Below are positions 7,528 through 15,736 of a stretch of 64,000 nt of DNA, in pieces. The number at the start of each line of letters is the position of its first letter. Positions within the stretch are counted from its first letter, which is position 1. Made by a program: the position numbers and the translations under genes. Origin of the DNA: Rhodospirillales bacterium. GTDB taxonomy: Bacteria; Pseudomonadota; Alphaproteobacteria; Reyranellales; Reyranellaceae. The notes beneath the pieces were generated by a model that worked only from the letters and a program-made list of their open reading frames with translations, searched no databases and had not been told where the DNA came from. Location of the stretch: positions 4,678,501 to 4,742,500 of the forward strand of contig CP064988.1 in assembly GCA_016699855.1 (NCBI GenBank), given 5' to 3'.

Positions 7528-8319
7528 TTGGCACAGACGAAAACGGGCATGCCGGAGGCGGTCGGCGCGATGCTGCCGTTCCTGCGGCGCTATGCGCGCG
7601 CGTTGACGGGCTCGCAGGAGCGCGGCGACGAGTGGGTCCGTCTCTGCGCCGAGGTCCTGCTTGAGCAGCCGCTGGCGGCCGATGGCGCCGACACGAAGCT
7701 GAGCGTGTTCGCGCTGTTCCATCGCCTCCGCCAGCCTTTCGGCGCGCTCGACGAGCGCGAGGCGGGCGCTGAGGGCGCTCCGGGCCGCCTCAAGGAGCGT
7801 CTGAGCGAGATGCCCGCGCTGCAGCGCCAGGTGCTGCTGTTGACGGTGCTGGAGGGCTTCTCCGTCGACGACGCCGCGCGGGTGCTGAGTGTCGCCCCGG
7901 CCACCGCCGTCGCGGCGCTGCATGCGGCGCGCGACGAGCTCAAGCGGGTCGCGTCGGTGCGCGTGCTGGTGATCGAGGACGAGGCCGTCATCGCGCTCGA
8001 CGTCGCCAAGATCGTGCGCAACGCCGGGCACGAGGTGGTCGGCATCGCCGCGACGGAGAAGATGGCCGTCGATCTGGCGCGCAAGCACCAGCCGCATCTC
8101 GTCCTCGCGGACATCCAGCTCAAGGGTGGCGACAACGGCATCGAGGCGGTGCGCGAGATCCTCAAGGGGATACAGGTGCCGGTGATCTTCGTGACAGGCT
8201 TCCCCGAGCAGCTCCTGACCGGCAGCGGCCGGGAGCCGGCGTTCGTCATCACGAAGCCGTTCGATCCGGACCTCCTCCGCACAGCGATGGCGCAGGCGTT
8301 GAACACCGTGGTGATCTGA
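7528..8319 (+). CDS. phyR: General stress response regulator PhyR
   Basis: A 263-residue anti-anti-sigma factor. Residues 1-140 are a sigma-like domain (LPFLRRYARALTGSQERGDE, later LPALQ-type SEMPALQRQVLLLTVLEGFS) that mimics EcfG but lacks promoter recognition; residues 145-262 are a receiver with IEDE, the phosphorylatable Asp in VLADIQLKGGDNG, FVTGF and ITKPFD. Phosphorylated PhyR sequesters NepR and frees EcfG. I chose TTG 7528, which has GACGGGAG upstream; ATG 7549 has no ribosome site but is possible. A sensor kinase gene follows at 8393. Confidence 0.93.
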   Translation: MAQTKTGMPEAVGAMLPFLRRYARALTGSQERGDEWVRLCAEVLLEQPLAADGADTKLSVFALFHRLRQPFGALDEREAGAEGAPGRLKERLSEMPALQRQVLLLTVLEGFSVDDAARVLSVAPATAVAALHAARDELKRVASVRVLVIEDEAVIALDVAKIVRNAGHEVVGIAATEKMAVDLARKHQPHLVLADIQLKGGDNGIEAVREILKGIQVPVIFVTGFPEQLLTGSGREPAFVITKPFDPDLLRTAMAQALNTVVI

Positions 8320-8392
8320 GCGTTCAGAGGGGATCGGGCATGTCGGCGCGACCATCCGGGGCCGGTGCCCGTGCCGCGCCGGAGACCCCGCC

Positions 8393-10102
8393 GTGACCCG
8401 CTGGCCGCTGCGCGTCCGTCTCGTGGCGTTGCTGGCCCTGGCGCTGGCGCCGATCCTCGCGCTGTCGGCGTGGCGCGCCCATGACCGCGCCATCGACGCG
8501 GAGGCCGCGCACGCCGGCGCCGCTTCCACCGCGGCCGAGCTGGCGGTCGCGCCGCACCGCGAGGTGATCGAGGGTACGCGCCGGCTGCTGTTGGCGCTGC
8601 GCGAGGACGAGGACGTCGCGCGGTGGATCGCGGGCGTCCTGCCGCCGGACGAACTCGCCCGTTGCGAGACCTACCTGCGGCGGCTCGTTGCGCAATTTCC
8701 CGGCCAGTACTCCGCCGTGCTGTTGACCGACAAGGAAGGCGTCAACCGCTGCTCCAGCTCGGCCGCCGCCGCTGGCGCAAGCTTCGCGGACCGCGAAATA
8801 TTCACGCTGACGCGCGAGTATGGCGATTTCGTCGTGGCCTCGTACATCGCCAGTCGGCTGAGCAAACAGACCATCCTCCCGGCGGCCGTTCCCGTGCTTC
8901 GCGGAGGCCAGTTCCACGGCATGGCCGCCATCGGCATCTCGCTGGATTGGTTCGCCGATCTGTCGCGGGCGACGAGTTCGTCCGCGCCGGTCTTCCTCAC
9001 TCTCGTCGACCGCAAGGGACAGCCAGTCGCCGGTCCCGTCGAGGGCGCACTCACGCTTCCGGTCGCGGCACGGACGGCGCGAGCGGTCGAGCAGCGCGAG
9101 AAGGCGTTCCGCGACTACGGCCGTGACGGTCTGCCTTACGAGTATCGGCTGCTTCCGCTCGGTGCTGGCGCGCTGCTCGTCGTCGCCGCCATACCGGCGC
9201 CCGCTCGCTTTCTGGGCGCCGCCGACTCGTGGACGGATTTCGGGTTGGTCGCGCTCACGTCGCTGGCGTCGCTCGTGGCGCTCTGGTTCGGGGCGGCGCG
9301 CTGGTGCCTCGATCCGCTCAAGCCGATCCACGCCTTCGCGGCGGCGATCGCTCAGGGTGGCGTGGATCCCCGTCCGTTCGACGTGCGCGGCCCGCCGGAG
9401 ATGCGCTCGCTGGCCGACAACGTCGCCGTCATGGCGGATGCCATCCGCAGCCGGGAGCGCGATCTCCGCGCGAGCCTCGAGCAGCGCGACCACATGTTGC
9501 GCGAGATCCACCACCGCGTGAAGAACAACCTGCAGATGATATCGAGTCTGCTCAGCCTGCAGGGCGAGCAGATCCGTTCGTCGCGCATCCGCCGGCACTT
9601 CGCGGACGCCCAGAACCGCGTCCTGGCGCTGTCGGTGCTGCATCGCCATCTCTACGAGCGGTCGAGCTGGGCGCTGGTCGACTTCCAGCTGTTCATCAAC
9701 GACCTCGTGCGCCAGCTTTCCGCCGGACAGGAGGGCGCCGGAGCCGCCTCCGTCCGCTTCGATATCCGCGCCCCGGTGATGGCGGTCGGGCCTGACACCG
9801 CGATCCCGCTCGGTCTGATCATCACGGAAGCCGTTGGCAACGCCTTCCGCCACGCGTTCGCGGGCGTCGAGGCGCCGCGGATCGTCATCCAAGGCGCCGA
9901 GTCCGGCGGCGAGGTCGAGTTCGCGATCGAGGACAACGGCGTCGGTGTCGACGAGGCGTCGCTTGAGACGAGGGCGCGTAGCGGGCTTGGCCTGACCTTG
10001 ATCCGTGGCCTGGCGACGCAGCTCGGTGGCGCGGCCGAGGTGGGGCCGGCCGTTGGCGGTGGAACGAGGGTCGCGGTACGCTTTTCGCTGCCTTCTTCGT
10101 GA
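8393..10102 (+). CDS. HisKA_2-type sensor histidine kinase (PhyK-like)
   Basis: A 569-residue membrane kinase starting at GTG 8393 with GGAG upstream. Transmembrane helices lie at about 7-26 and 281-300 and enclose a periplasmic dCache/CHASE-like sensor. A HAMP-like linker leads to the HisKA_2 dimerization helix with REIHHRVKNNLQMISSLLSL (phosphoacceptor His near 374), then the ATP-binding domain (ITEAVGNAFRHAF, EDNGVGV, GLGLTLI). Kinases of this group phosphorylate PhyR in Alphaproteobacteria, and the gene directly follows phyR on the same strand, so this is its likely cognate sensor. Confidence 0.88.
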   Translation: MTRWPLRVRLVALLALALAPILALSAWRAHDRAIDAEAAHAGAASTAAELAVAPHREVIEGTRRLLLALREDEDVARWIAGVLPPDELARCETYLRRLVAQFPGQYSAVLLTDKEGVNRCSSSAAAAGASFADREIFTLTREYGDFVVASYIASRLSKQTILPAAVPVLRGGQFHGMAAIGISLDWFADLSRATSSSAPVFLTLVDRKGQPVAGPVEGALTLPVAARTARAVEQREKAFRDYGRDGLPYEYRLLPLGAGALLVVAAIPAPARFLGAADSWTDFGLVALTSLASLVALWFGAARWCLDPLKPIHAFAAAIAQGGVDPRPFDVRGPPEMRSLADNVAVMADAIRSRERDLRASLEQRDHMLREIHHRVKNNLQMISSLLSLQGEQIRSSRIRRHFADAQNRVLALSVLHRHLYERSSWALVDFQLFINDLVRQLSAGQEGAGAASVRFDIRAPVMAVGPDTAIPLGLIITEAVGNAFRHAFAGVEAPRIVIQGAESGGEVEFAIEDNGVGVDEASLETRARSGLGLTLIRGLATQLGGAAEVGPAVGGGTRVAVRFSLPSS

Positions 10103-10249
10103 ACGTGGCGCATAGTGGCCAAGGCCTAACGGGGGGTCGCCGCGCATGTCACGGCCAATGCCGCCCACGCACCCTATGATGCGACGGGGATCGACCGGAA
10201 GGCGCGCCGCCGGGGACGGCGGCGCGGCGCGCCGCCGGGCTCGTTCGTG

Positions 10250-13057
10250 ATGCGCCGCACGCGCGTCATCGGCGTCCTCCTTGGCCTGACGATCGGCATT
10301 CTGCTGGTCGCCGGGTCGACCTTGGCCCTCAACTATCTCAGCTCGTCGAGCCAATGGCAGCGCGTCGTGCGTGCGTACGACGCCGCGTCGACGATGCGTC
10401 AGACGCTGATCGCCGCGCTGGACGCCGAGTCCGGCCACCGCGGCTATCTTTTGACCGGCAGGAAGGACCACCTCGCGACCTACGAACAGGCGCGCCTGCG
10501 TCTCGATGGCCTTTTGCGGGACCTCGAGGCGGTCAGCGTGGACGCGCCGGAGCAGGCGAAGCATGCGGCGACGCTGCGCGCGGCGACCGTCGCGTTGCTC
10601 GACGAGCTGGCGTCCATGGTCGAGGCGTACGAGGTTCAGGGGCGGGACGCCGCGCCGTCCATCCTGCGGACGGGGCGCGACCGCGCGCCGCTGGAGGCGG
10701 TCCGGCTGACAGCCGAGGCGTACATCGAGGCGCAGCAAGACCTGCTCGCGCTGCGTCTCGCGCAGCTGCGCGCCGACCGGAACGAGGCGATCCTGATCGG
10801 CGCGATGATGTTCGGCGGCGCGCTGGCCTGCCTGTTCGGCGCGCTGTACCTGATCCTGCAGGAAGGCCGCCATCTGAAGGCGGCCCAACGCGAGCTGCTG
10901 GCGCGATCGCGGCTGCTGCAGACCACGTTGGAGACGTTGCGCGATCCGCTCGTCGTGTTCGACGCGGAAGGCGGCGTCGTGGCGTGGAACGAGCCGTTCG
11001 CGCACCTGGCGGGATGGAATCCTGAGGAGCAACGGCATCTTACGCGCGCCGCGCTGGAGTCCGACCGCTTCGCGACCGCCCGGGAGCTGCTTCGGCCATT
11101 GCGATCACCGGGGCCGCCGGCGGCGGGCCAGTCCATCGAGCGCGTCTCGGCCGCGGGGCGCGACTACGAGATATTCATCGGACAGATGGCCGACGGCGGC
11201 GTCGTTGTGCGCGGCGTCGACATCACCGAGAAGGTGCGCACCGACATGGCACTGCGCCAGGGGCAGAAAATGGAGGCGATCGGCCAGCTTACCGGCGGTA
11301 TGGCGCACGATTTCAACAACATCCTGCAGGTCGTGCAGTCCAACCTCGAGCTGCTGCGGGAGGACGTCCGGAACGATCCTGCGGCGTCCGCGCGTCTCGC
11401 GAACGCGCTGGCCGGGACGCAGCGCGGCGCCCGTTTGACGCAACAGCTTCTCGCCTTCGCCCGTCGCCAGCCGTTGGCGCCGCTGCCGGTCGACGTCGGG
11501 CGGCTGGTGCGGGACATGGCGGATCTTCTGCGTCATTCGCTCGGCGAGCGGGTGGTCGTCGAGCTCGACCTGGCGTCCGACGCGTGGAACACGAAGATCG
11601 ATCTAGGCCAGCTTGAGAACGCCATCCTCAATCTTGCGATCAATGCCCGTGACGCGATGCCCGGCGATGGCACGGTCCGGGTCGCCGTGGCCAACGCGAC
11701 GCTCGACCGTAACTACGCCACGCTGCATCCCGACGCGGCGCCCGGCGCCTACGTGGTCGTCTCGGTGACGGACACCGGCACCGGCATGCCGCCGGAGGTG
11801 GTCGCTCGCGCGTTCGATCCGTTCTTCACGACGAAACGCGACGACAAGGGCACCGGCCTCGGGCTCAGCATGGTCTACGGATTCGCGCGGCAGTCCGGCG
11901 GCCACGTCCGCATCGACAGCGAACCGGGCCGCGGCACGAGCGTGAAGATGTACCTGCCTCGGACGCTCGAGCCGGTGGTCGATCTGTTCCACACCGCTCC
12001 CGTCGCCTGGAGCGGGAGCGAGAGGATCCTCGTTGTCGAGGACAACGAGGACGTGCGGCGCGCTGTCGTCGCGATGCTCGAGGACCTGGGCTACCGCGTC
12101 GCCAGCGTCGACGGACCGGACGCCGCCAAGGCGTTGCTCGAGGACGATCCGGCCTTCGACATCCTGTTCACCGACGTCGTGATGGCGGGCACGCTGTCGG
12201 CGGTCGAACTGGCGGACGCCGCGCGCCGGCTGCGGCCGGACATCGCCGTGCTGCTGACGTCGGGCTACGCCAAGGATGCGGTTCCGGAGTGGCAGGGCGG
12301 CCAGGACGGCTATCCGATGATCACCAAGCCCTATAGGCAGGAGGACCTTGCGACCAAGCTGCGTTCCGTCCTCGCGGCCGCCCGCGCGCCGGCGCCGGAC
12401 GCTTTGGCGCCGGGCGAGCCGGCGACGGCGGCGGTCGGTCCCGACGTACCTGCGCGGCGCGTGCTCTTCGTCGAGGACGAGGTGCTCGTGCGCATGTCGA
12501 CGTCCGACATGCTCGAGCGCCTGGGGTGCGATGTCGAGACGGCGGCGAGCGGAGAGCAGGCGCTCGATCTCCTCGTGCGTCGCGGCCCGTTCGACATGAT
12601 GATCGCCGATCTAGGCCTGCCCGGCATGAGCGGCGAGCAGCTTGCGACCGAGGCGCAACGCATGCGCCCGGGACTCCGCATCGTCATCGCGAGCGGCTAC
12701 GGCGCAGGCGTCTCGCGGCATGTGCTGTCCGACAAATTCCGCTTCATCGGCAAGCCGTATTCGATCGTCGATCTTCGGCAGGTCGTCGAGCAGGCGATGC
12801 GCGAGGACGCCGATCCTGCCGCGGGAACTCCTGAGCTCCCTCGAGGTTATCCTGACGTCGTCGAGGGAGCCTCGCCATGGTCTCATCTCCGACCTCGGGG
12901 GAAGGGTGGCTCGCGCCGATCCGGCAGCCCCGCGGCCGCCGCGCCGACGCCGCTCGCAGGGGTTTGGCGCCGGTTTGGCGCCGCGGGCACGGCTGTGGCG
13001 CGACGTGGACGGCGGACGACTACATCGACGTTCTTGTCTGGGCGCTACCGGCGTTGA
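10250..13057 (+). CDS. Hybrid histidine kinase: CHASE3-PAS-HisKA-HATPase-REC-REC
   Basis: A 935-residue protein beginning at ATG 10250 (GTG 10247 is adjacent). A helix at 7-28, a CHASE3 sensor with ESGHRGYLLTGRKDHL, a second helix near 180-203, a PAS domain (DPLVVFDAEGGVVAWNEPF), the phosphorylation helix IGQLTGGMAHDFNNIL (His near 353), an ATPase domain (NLAINARDAMPGDG, GTGLGLSMVYGF) and two receivers (TDVVMAG and IADLGLPGMSG). The last 75 or so codons after about 12,830 lose the third-position GC bias and overlap a hairpin and another small gene, so the true end is probably near 12,834 with a frameshift in between. Confidence 0.85.
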   Translation: MRRTRVIGVLLGLTIGILLVAGSTLALNYLSSSSQWQRVVRAYDAASTMRQTLIAALDAESGHRGYLLTGRKDHLATYEQARLRLDGLLRDLEAVSVDAPEQAKHAATLRAATVALLDELASMVEAYEVQGRDAAPSILRTGRDRAPLEAVRLTAEAYIEAQQDLLALRLAQLRADRNEAILIGAMMFGGALACLFGALYLILQEGRHLKAAQRELLARSRLLQTTLETLRDPLVVFDAEGGVVAWNEPFAHLAGWNPEEQRHLTRAALESDRFATARELLRPLRSPGPPAAGQSIERVSAAGRDYEIFIGQMADGGVVVRGVDITEKVRTDMALRQGQKMEAIGQLTGGMAHDFNNILQVVQSNLELLREDVRNDPAASARLANALAGTQRGARLTQQLLAFARRQPLAPLPVDVGRLVRDMADLLRHSLGERVVVELDLASDAWNTKIDLGQLENAILNLAINARDAMPGDGTVRVAVANATLDRNYATLHPDAAPGAYVVVSVTDTGTGMPPEVVARAFDPFFTTKRDDKGTGLGLSMVYGFARQSGGHVRIDSEPGRGTSVKMYLPRTLEPVVDLFHTAPVAWSGSERILVVEDNEDVRRAVVAMLEDLGYRVASVDGPDAAKALLEDDPAFDILFTDVVMAGTLSAVELADAARRLRPDIAVLLTSGYAKDAVPEWQGGQDGYPMITKPYRQEDLATKLRSVLAAARAPAPDALAPGEPATAAVGPDVPARRVLFVEDEVLVRMSTSDMLERLGCDVETAASGEQALDLLVRRGPFDMMIADLGLPGMSGEQLATEAQRMRPGLRIVIASGYGAGVSRHVLSDKFRFIGKPYSIVDLRQVVEQAMREDADPAAGTPELPRGYPDVVEGASPWSHLRPRGKGGSRRSGSPAAAAPTPLAGVWRRFGAAGTAVARRGRRTTTSTFLSGRYRR
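12835..12870 (+). promoter_or_regulatory. 10-bp perfect hairpin covering the next gene's ribosome site
   Basis: GCTCCCTCGA (12835-12844) pairs perfectly with TCGAGGGAGC (12861-12870) around a 16-base loop. The right arm contains GAGGGAG, the ribosome-binding site of the gene starting at 12877. No T-run follows, so translation control is as likely as termination. Confidence 0.5.
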
Positions 13058-13098
13058 TCCTCGCCGCGCCGGCGGTGGTGGTGGTGGCTATCGGCTAG
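12877..13098 (+). CDS. Small single-pass membrane protein
   Basis: A 73-residue protein with a basic, disordered first half (PRGRRADAARRG) and a C-terminal transmembrane helix (DVLVWALPALILAAPAVVVV). It keeps strong third-position GC bias while the overlapping kinase frame loses it, which argues that this is the real gene here. GAGGGAG sits seven bases before the ATG, inside the right arm of a hairpin. No family recognised. Confidence 0.6.
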   Translation: MVSSPTSGEGWLAPIRQPRGRRADAARRGLAPVWRRGHGCGATWTADDYIDVLVWALPALILAAPAVVVVAIG

Positions 13099-13114
13099 GG
13101 AGCGTGCGCCGCAG

Positions 13115-13480
13115 TCACAGCCAGCAGGTCGGCACGTCGTAGTACATATCGACTTTGCGGCCGTAGTCCGGCGTCCGCCGAAAATCGCCGCCTTCGTAGG
13201 TCGGGACGTCCTCCAGCGTCTTCTTGTCGAGATCGACGAGGTAGCCGCCCTGGCGGCGTTCGTACTTGAGCGTCGACCACGGCGACGGATGCTGCTTCTC
13301 GCCCATGCCGAGGAAGCCGCCGAACGACATGATGGCGTAGATCGCCTTGCCGCTCGACTGGTCGATCATGACGTCCTCGACGTAGCCGAGGTTATCGCCC
13401 TTCGTGCTGTACACGTCGGTGCCGTTGACGTGCTCGGTGGCGATCAGGTCGCCGCCGGTGTTCGCGGTCATGCCGGACAT
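13115..13480 (-). CDS. PRC-barrel domain protein, cytosolic
   Basis: A 121-residue protein with a PRC-barrel at about 15-80: TDVYSTKGDNLGYVEDVMID, then KAIYAIMSFGGFLGMGEKQH. PRC-barrel stress proteins of this kind are common in EcfG regulons, function unknown. The start at 13480 has AGGAG upstream; there is no signal peptide. A near-match EcfG promoter (GGAAG, 17 bases, CGTT) lies at 13599-13624. An exported relative, sharing the GGFLGMG motif, is encoded at 26,413. It is divergent from the exported CsbD gene. Confidence 0.88.
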   Translation of the reverse strand: MSGMTANTGGDLIATEHVNGTDVYSTKGDNLGYVEDVMIDQSSGKAIYAIMSFGGFLGMGEKQHPSPWSTLKYERRQGGYLVDLDKKTLEDVPTYEGGDFRRTPDYGRKVDMYYDVPTCWL

Positions 13481-13598
13481 CGTGGACTCCTGTGTTGTCC
13501 CGGGGTGCCGCCCCGCCCGATCGTCGGCGTGGCGCGGGCGGCCTGTGGTACCGGCGGCAGGACGCGTCGTCGCGACTCCGTCGGCCGGTGCGAATTCA

Positions 13599-13624
13599 AA
13601 CGCCGCCGCAGGCGGTGCGCTTCC
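13599..13624 (-). promoter_or_regulatory. Candidate EcfG-type promoter, one mismatch
   Basis: On the - strand GGAAG (consensus GGAAC) at 13624-13620, 17-base spacer, CGTT at 13602-13599, directed at the PRC-barrel gene about 120 bases away. Confidence 0.45.
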
Positions 13625-13671
13625 CGCCGCCGCCACCGCAGCCGCGGGCCGGTCGCCGCGCGCCGCCGACG

Positions 13672-13696
13672 GGAACCGGTGGCGCGACGGGGCGTT
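13672..13696 (+). promoter_or_regulatory. EcfG-type (general stress) promoter
   Basis: Exact GGAAC (13672-13676), 16-base spacer, CGTT (13693-13696), 49 bases before the exported CsbD gene. Together with the near-match at 13599-13624 it forms a divergent stress promoter pair. Confidence 0.85.
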
Positions 13697-13745
13697 TTCC
13701 ATGTACCGGCCGCTCCGGCGTGGCCACCGTCACTTTGGAGAATTG

Positions 13746-14066
13746 ATGATGCGTAGACTCGCTTTCGCCCTCGCGCTCGCCCTCTCGTCCGCCTTCGTGG
13801 CGCCGGTCGCCGTGCAGGCCCAGACGTCGCCGCCGTCGCCGTCGCCGACCACGGCGCCATCACCGTTCTGGGAGAAGGTGAAGGGGAGCTGGACCACCAC
13901 CAAAGGGGCCGTGAAGGAGCAGTGGGGCAAGTTGACCGACGACGATCTGCTCGAGATCGAGGGCCGGCGCGATCAGCTCGTCGGCAAGCTGCAGCAGCGC
14001 TACGGCATGACCCGCGAGGAGGCGGAGCGCCAGGTCATCGGCTGGGAGGGGACGTACCGTCTCTAG
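13746..14066 (+). CDS. CsbD family protein with signal peptide
   Basis: A 106-residue precursor. Residues 1-26 are a Sec signal peptide (MMRRLAFALALALSSAF, cleaved near VQAQ), then a Pro/Ser linker (SPPSPSPTTAPSP), then a CsbD domain (VKEQWGKLTDDDLLEIEGRR, LVGKLQQRYGMTREEAERQV). CsbD proteins are normally cytosolic, so this one would act in the periplasm. TTGGAG precedes the ATG and an exact EcfG-type promoter lies 49 bases upstream. The domain is clearly homologous to the cytosolic CsbD at 5909. Confidence 0.9.
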   Translation: MMRRLAFALALALSSAFVAPVAVQAQTSPPSPSPTTAPSPFWEKVKGSWTTTKGAVKEQWGKLTDDDLLEIEGRRDQLVGKLQQRYGMTREEAERQVIGWEGTYRL

Positions 14067-14127
14067 AGGTGGACGCCGCGGCGGCGCCCGTCGCCGGGGC
14101 GCATCGGACCAGTCGAAGGAGAAAGCC

Positions 14128-14676
14128 ATGATAGTGAGATCCCGGACCATCGCCTGCCTCGCCGCGGCCGGATTCGCCGCGGCGCTGGCGGGCTCGGCCA
14201 TCGCTCAGACCGCCTACGGCGAGTTCCGCGATCCGAGCGGCAAGATTTGGACGCCCGAGAACGTCGGCAAGGACGGCCGCCCGGTGCCCTACGAGGACCG
14301 TGCGTTCGATCCGCGCAGCCAGGTCGCGCCCGCGAGCCAGGTCGTCCTGCAGCGGCCGAGAGCCCAGTTGCTCGACGTCGTGCCGGTGACGTCGGGCCGG
14401 AACGGCTCCATGCCGGTGGTCAGCGTGGACGTTTCCGGCCTCAAGGCGGGGCCGGAGGGTCGCTGGCACGCGATGCTCTACGTGACCAACAACAGCGGCG
14501 CGCTGATCGAGCCCGTCGTCGGCTGTCGGTTCTCGAACAATGGCCAGATGGTCGAGGAGACCCGCGTGATGGTCCCGGCGGCGGGGCCCGGCGAGCGGCT
14601 CGGCGCGGCCATCGACGGCCCCCGGACCGAGATCTTCGTCGACAAGCTCGATTGCAGGGTCCTGTCGCCGATCTAG
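14128..14676 (+). CDS. Exported protein of unknown function
   Basis: A 182-residue precursor with a signal peptide (ACLAAAGFAAALAGSAIAQT, cleavage after AIA-Q). The mature part is mostly beta in character and has two cysteines (VVGCRFSN and KLDCRVL) likely to be disulfide-bonded in the periplasm. AAGGAGAAAG precedes the ATG. It follows the exported CsbD gene by 61 bases on the same strand and so probably shares its EcfG-type promoter. No family recognised. Confidence 0.75.
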   Translation: MIVRSRTIACLAAAGFAAALAGSAIAQTAYGEFRDPSGKIWTPENVGKDGRPVPYEDRAFDPRSQVAPASQVVLQRPRAQLLDVVPVTSGRNGSMPVVSVDVSGLKAGPEGRWHAMLYVTNNSGALIEPVVGCRFSNNGQMVEETRVMVPAAGPGERLGAAIDGPRTEIFVDKLDCRVLSPI

Positions 14677-14756
14677 CGGCGGCGCTCGCGGATCGATCAC
14701 GCGCGTGACGCACCCGCGGTCGATCTTGCCGCGCCGGAGCCTTGAGGAGAAATGAG

Positions 14757-15017
14757 ATGACCAAGCGAATGAACGGCCCGGCCGGCGGCGAGCCAGAGCC
14801 GCGCCCGACACCAGGCGGCGATCCCGGACATCCCGACGAGAGTCCCCGACCACCGAGCGGGGGCGATCATCCGGGCAGAGGCCCGGCTGAAACCCCGATC
14901 CGCGATCCGGTGCTGCGAATCGACGATGGACCCAAGACCCGGCGCGTGGTGGTCCCCGAGGACGAGGACCGTCGGCTGCGCGACGGCGATCGCCGTCCGG
15001 ACGACGCGAGCTCCTGA
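14757..15017 (+). CDS. Disordered small protein of unknown function
   Basis: An 86-residue protein dominated by Pro, Gly, Glu, Asp and Arg (for example GEPEPRPTPGGDPGHPDESP), predicted by eye to be disordered, with a more structured patch PKTRRVVVPEDEDRRLRDG. GAGGAGA lies six bases before the ATG at 14757. It continues the + strand run behind the exported CsbD gene. No motif, membrane segment or family is visible. Confidence 0.6.
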   Translation: MTKRMNGPAGGEPEPRPTPGGDPGHPDESPRPPSGGDHPGRGPAETPIRDPVLRIDDGPKTRRVVVPEDEDRRLRDGDRRPDDASS

Positions 15018-15064
15018 GCGAAGTGGCGCTGGACGCCGCGCCACTCGAGCCGTTGGAGAGAGCC

Positions 15065-15364
15065 ATGGACAGCGCGAGCACCCGCATCTGCGATTTCCAG
15101 TTCGGCATGAGCGAGGACGGCGGGCGCTGCCTCATGATCGTCACTGACGACCAGGAACGTTCGATGACCTGCGCCGCCGACTTCGCGCAGTTCACGGCAT
15201 TCGTCTCGAGCCTCAACATGGCCGCGCGGGAGATGGTGAAGCGCCAGACCCATGGAGCGGGCGGGGGTCGCGGCGAGCGGCGCCATCGACGTGGTGTCGG
15301 CGGTGTTCCGCGTCCACCCGGCGGACGGCGCCGTCATCGGCGCGCTGTCGAGTCCCGGCGGTGA
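15065..15364 (+). CDS. Small protein, likely frameshifted or overlapping its neighbour
   Basis: From ATG 15065 (GGAGAG upstream) the frame encodes a structured segment, TRICDFQFGMSEDGGRCLMI then FAQFTAFVSSLNMAAREMVK, up to about residue 63. After that the codons lose their GC third-position bias and the product becomes an arginine/glycine run, while another frame (15252-15449) takes over the bias. Either two overlapping genes or one gene with a single-base indel near 15,250. No family recognised. Confidence 0.5.
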   Translation: MDSASTRICDFQFGMSEDGGRCLMIVTDDQERSMTCAADFAQFTAFVSSLNMAAREMVKRQTHGAGGGRGERRHRRGVGGVPRPPGGRRRHRRAVESRR

Positions 15365-15449
15365 CATCATCGGGCTGCGGATGCGCCCGGAGGTGGCGTG
15401 CCGCCTGACCCGCGATCTTCTGCTCGTTTCGCCCGCTTCATCAGCCTGA
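15252..15449 (+). CDS. Small protein overlapping the previous frame
   Basis: A 65-residue frame with strong coding bias, AIDVVSAVFRVHPADGAVIG then GGDIIGLRMRPEVACRLTRD. It may be an independent small protein started at ATG 15252, or the C-terminal half of the 15065 gene displaced by an indel; no convincing ribosome site precedes its ATG, which favours the second. It ends 18 bases before an exact EcfG-type promoter. Function unknown. Confidence 0.5.
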   Translation: MERAGVAASGAIDVVSAVFRVHPADGAVIGALSSPGGDIIGLRMRPEVACRLTRDLLLVSPASSA

Positions 15450-15466
15450 TCCGCCGGCGGGCCCGT

Positions 15467-15492
15467 GGAACCGCGGGGCGTCCGCCGTCGTT
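15467..15492 (+). promoter_or_regulatory. EcfG-type (general stress) promoter
   Basis: Exact GGAAC (15467-15471), 17-base spacer, CGTT (15489-15492), 47 bases before the ATG at 15540. Likely drives the small membrane protein and the ABC transporter behind it. Confidence 0.8.
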
Positions 15493-15539
15493 GGCACTGG
15501 GCGCCAGTTCGCGCGAGTCCCGTCGGAGGCAACGACGTC

Positions 15540-15677
15540 ATGAAGCATGTGTTGGACCCTGTCGAAGCGCGCTCCGGCGTCATCAGCGGACGCGTTCTGC
15601 TCGTGCTCTGCGCTTCGTCCGCCGGCGCAGTGTTGGCCCTTGGGCTGGTGTGGCTCTACATGTACGGCGGATTTTGA
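15540..15677 (+). CDS. 45-residue single-pass membrane protein
   Basis: MKHVLDPVEARSGVISGRVL leads into one transmembrane helix (VLCASSAGAVLALGLVWLYM) with a short GGF end. CGGAGG stands ten bases before the ATG, and an exact EcfG-type promoter lies 47 bases upstream, so expression under general stress is likely. It precedes an SbmA/YddA-like ABC transporter gene by 59 bases and may be cotranscribed. No family recognised. Confidence 0.65.
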   Translation: MKHVLDPVEARSGVISGRVLLVLCASSAGAVLALGLVWLYMYGGF

Positions 15678-15736
15678 CCGATGGCGCTGCGACCCGGCGC
15701 CGGCCCCCCGCGTCGGCGTGCGTAGGGGGATGCACC

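Noticed and set aside
8324..11038. Very long open frame (over 900 codons) on the - strand opposite the two histidine kinase genes
   Set aside because: It is antisense to clear kinase domains, is rich in Arg and has no domain; long shadow frames are expected at this GC content.
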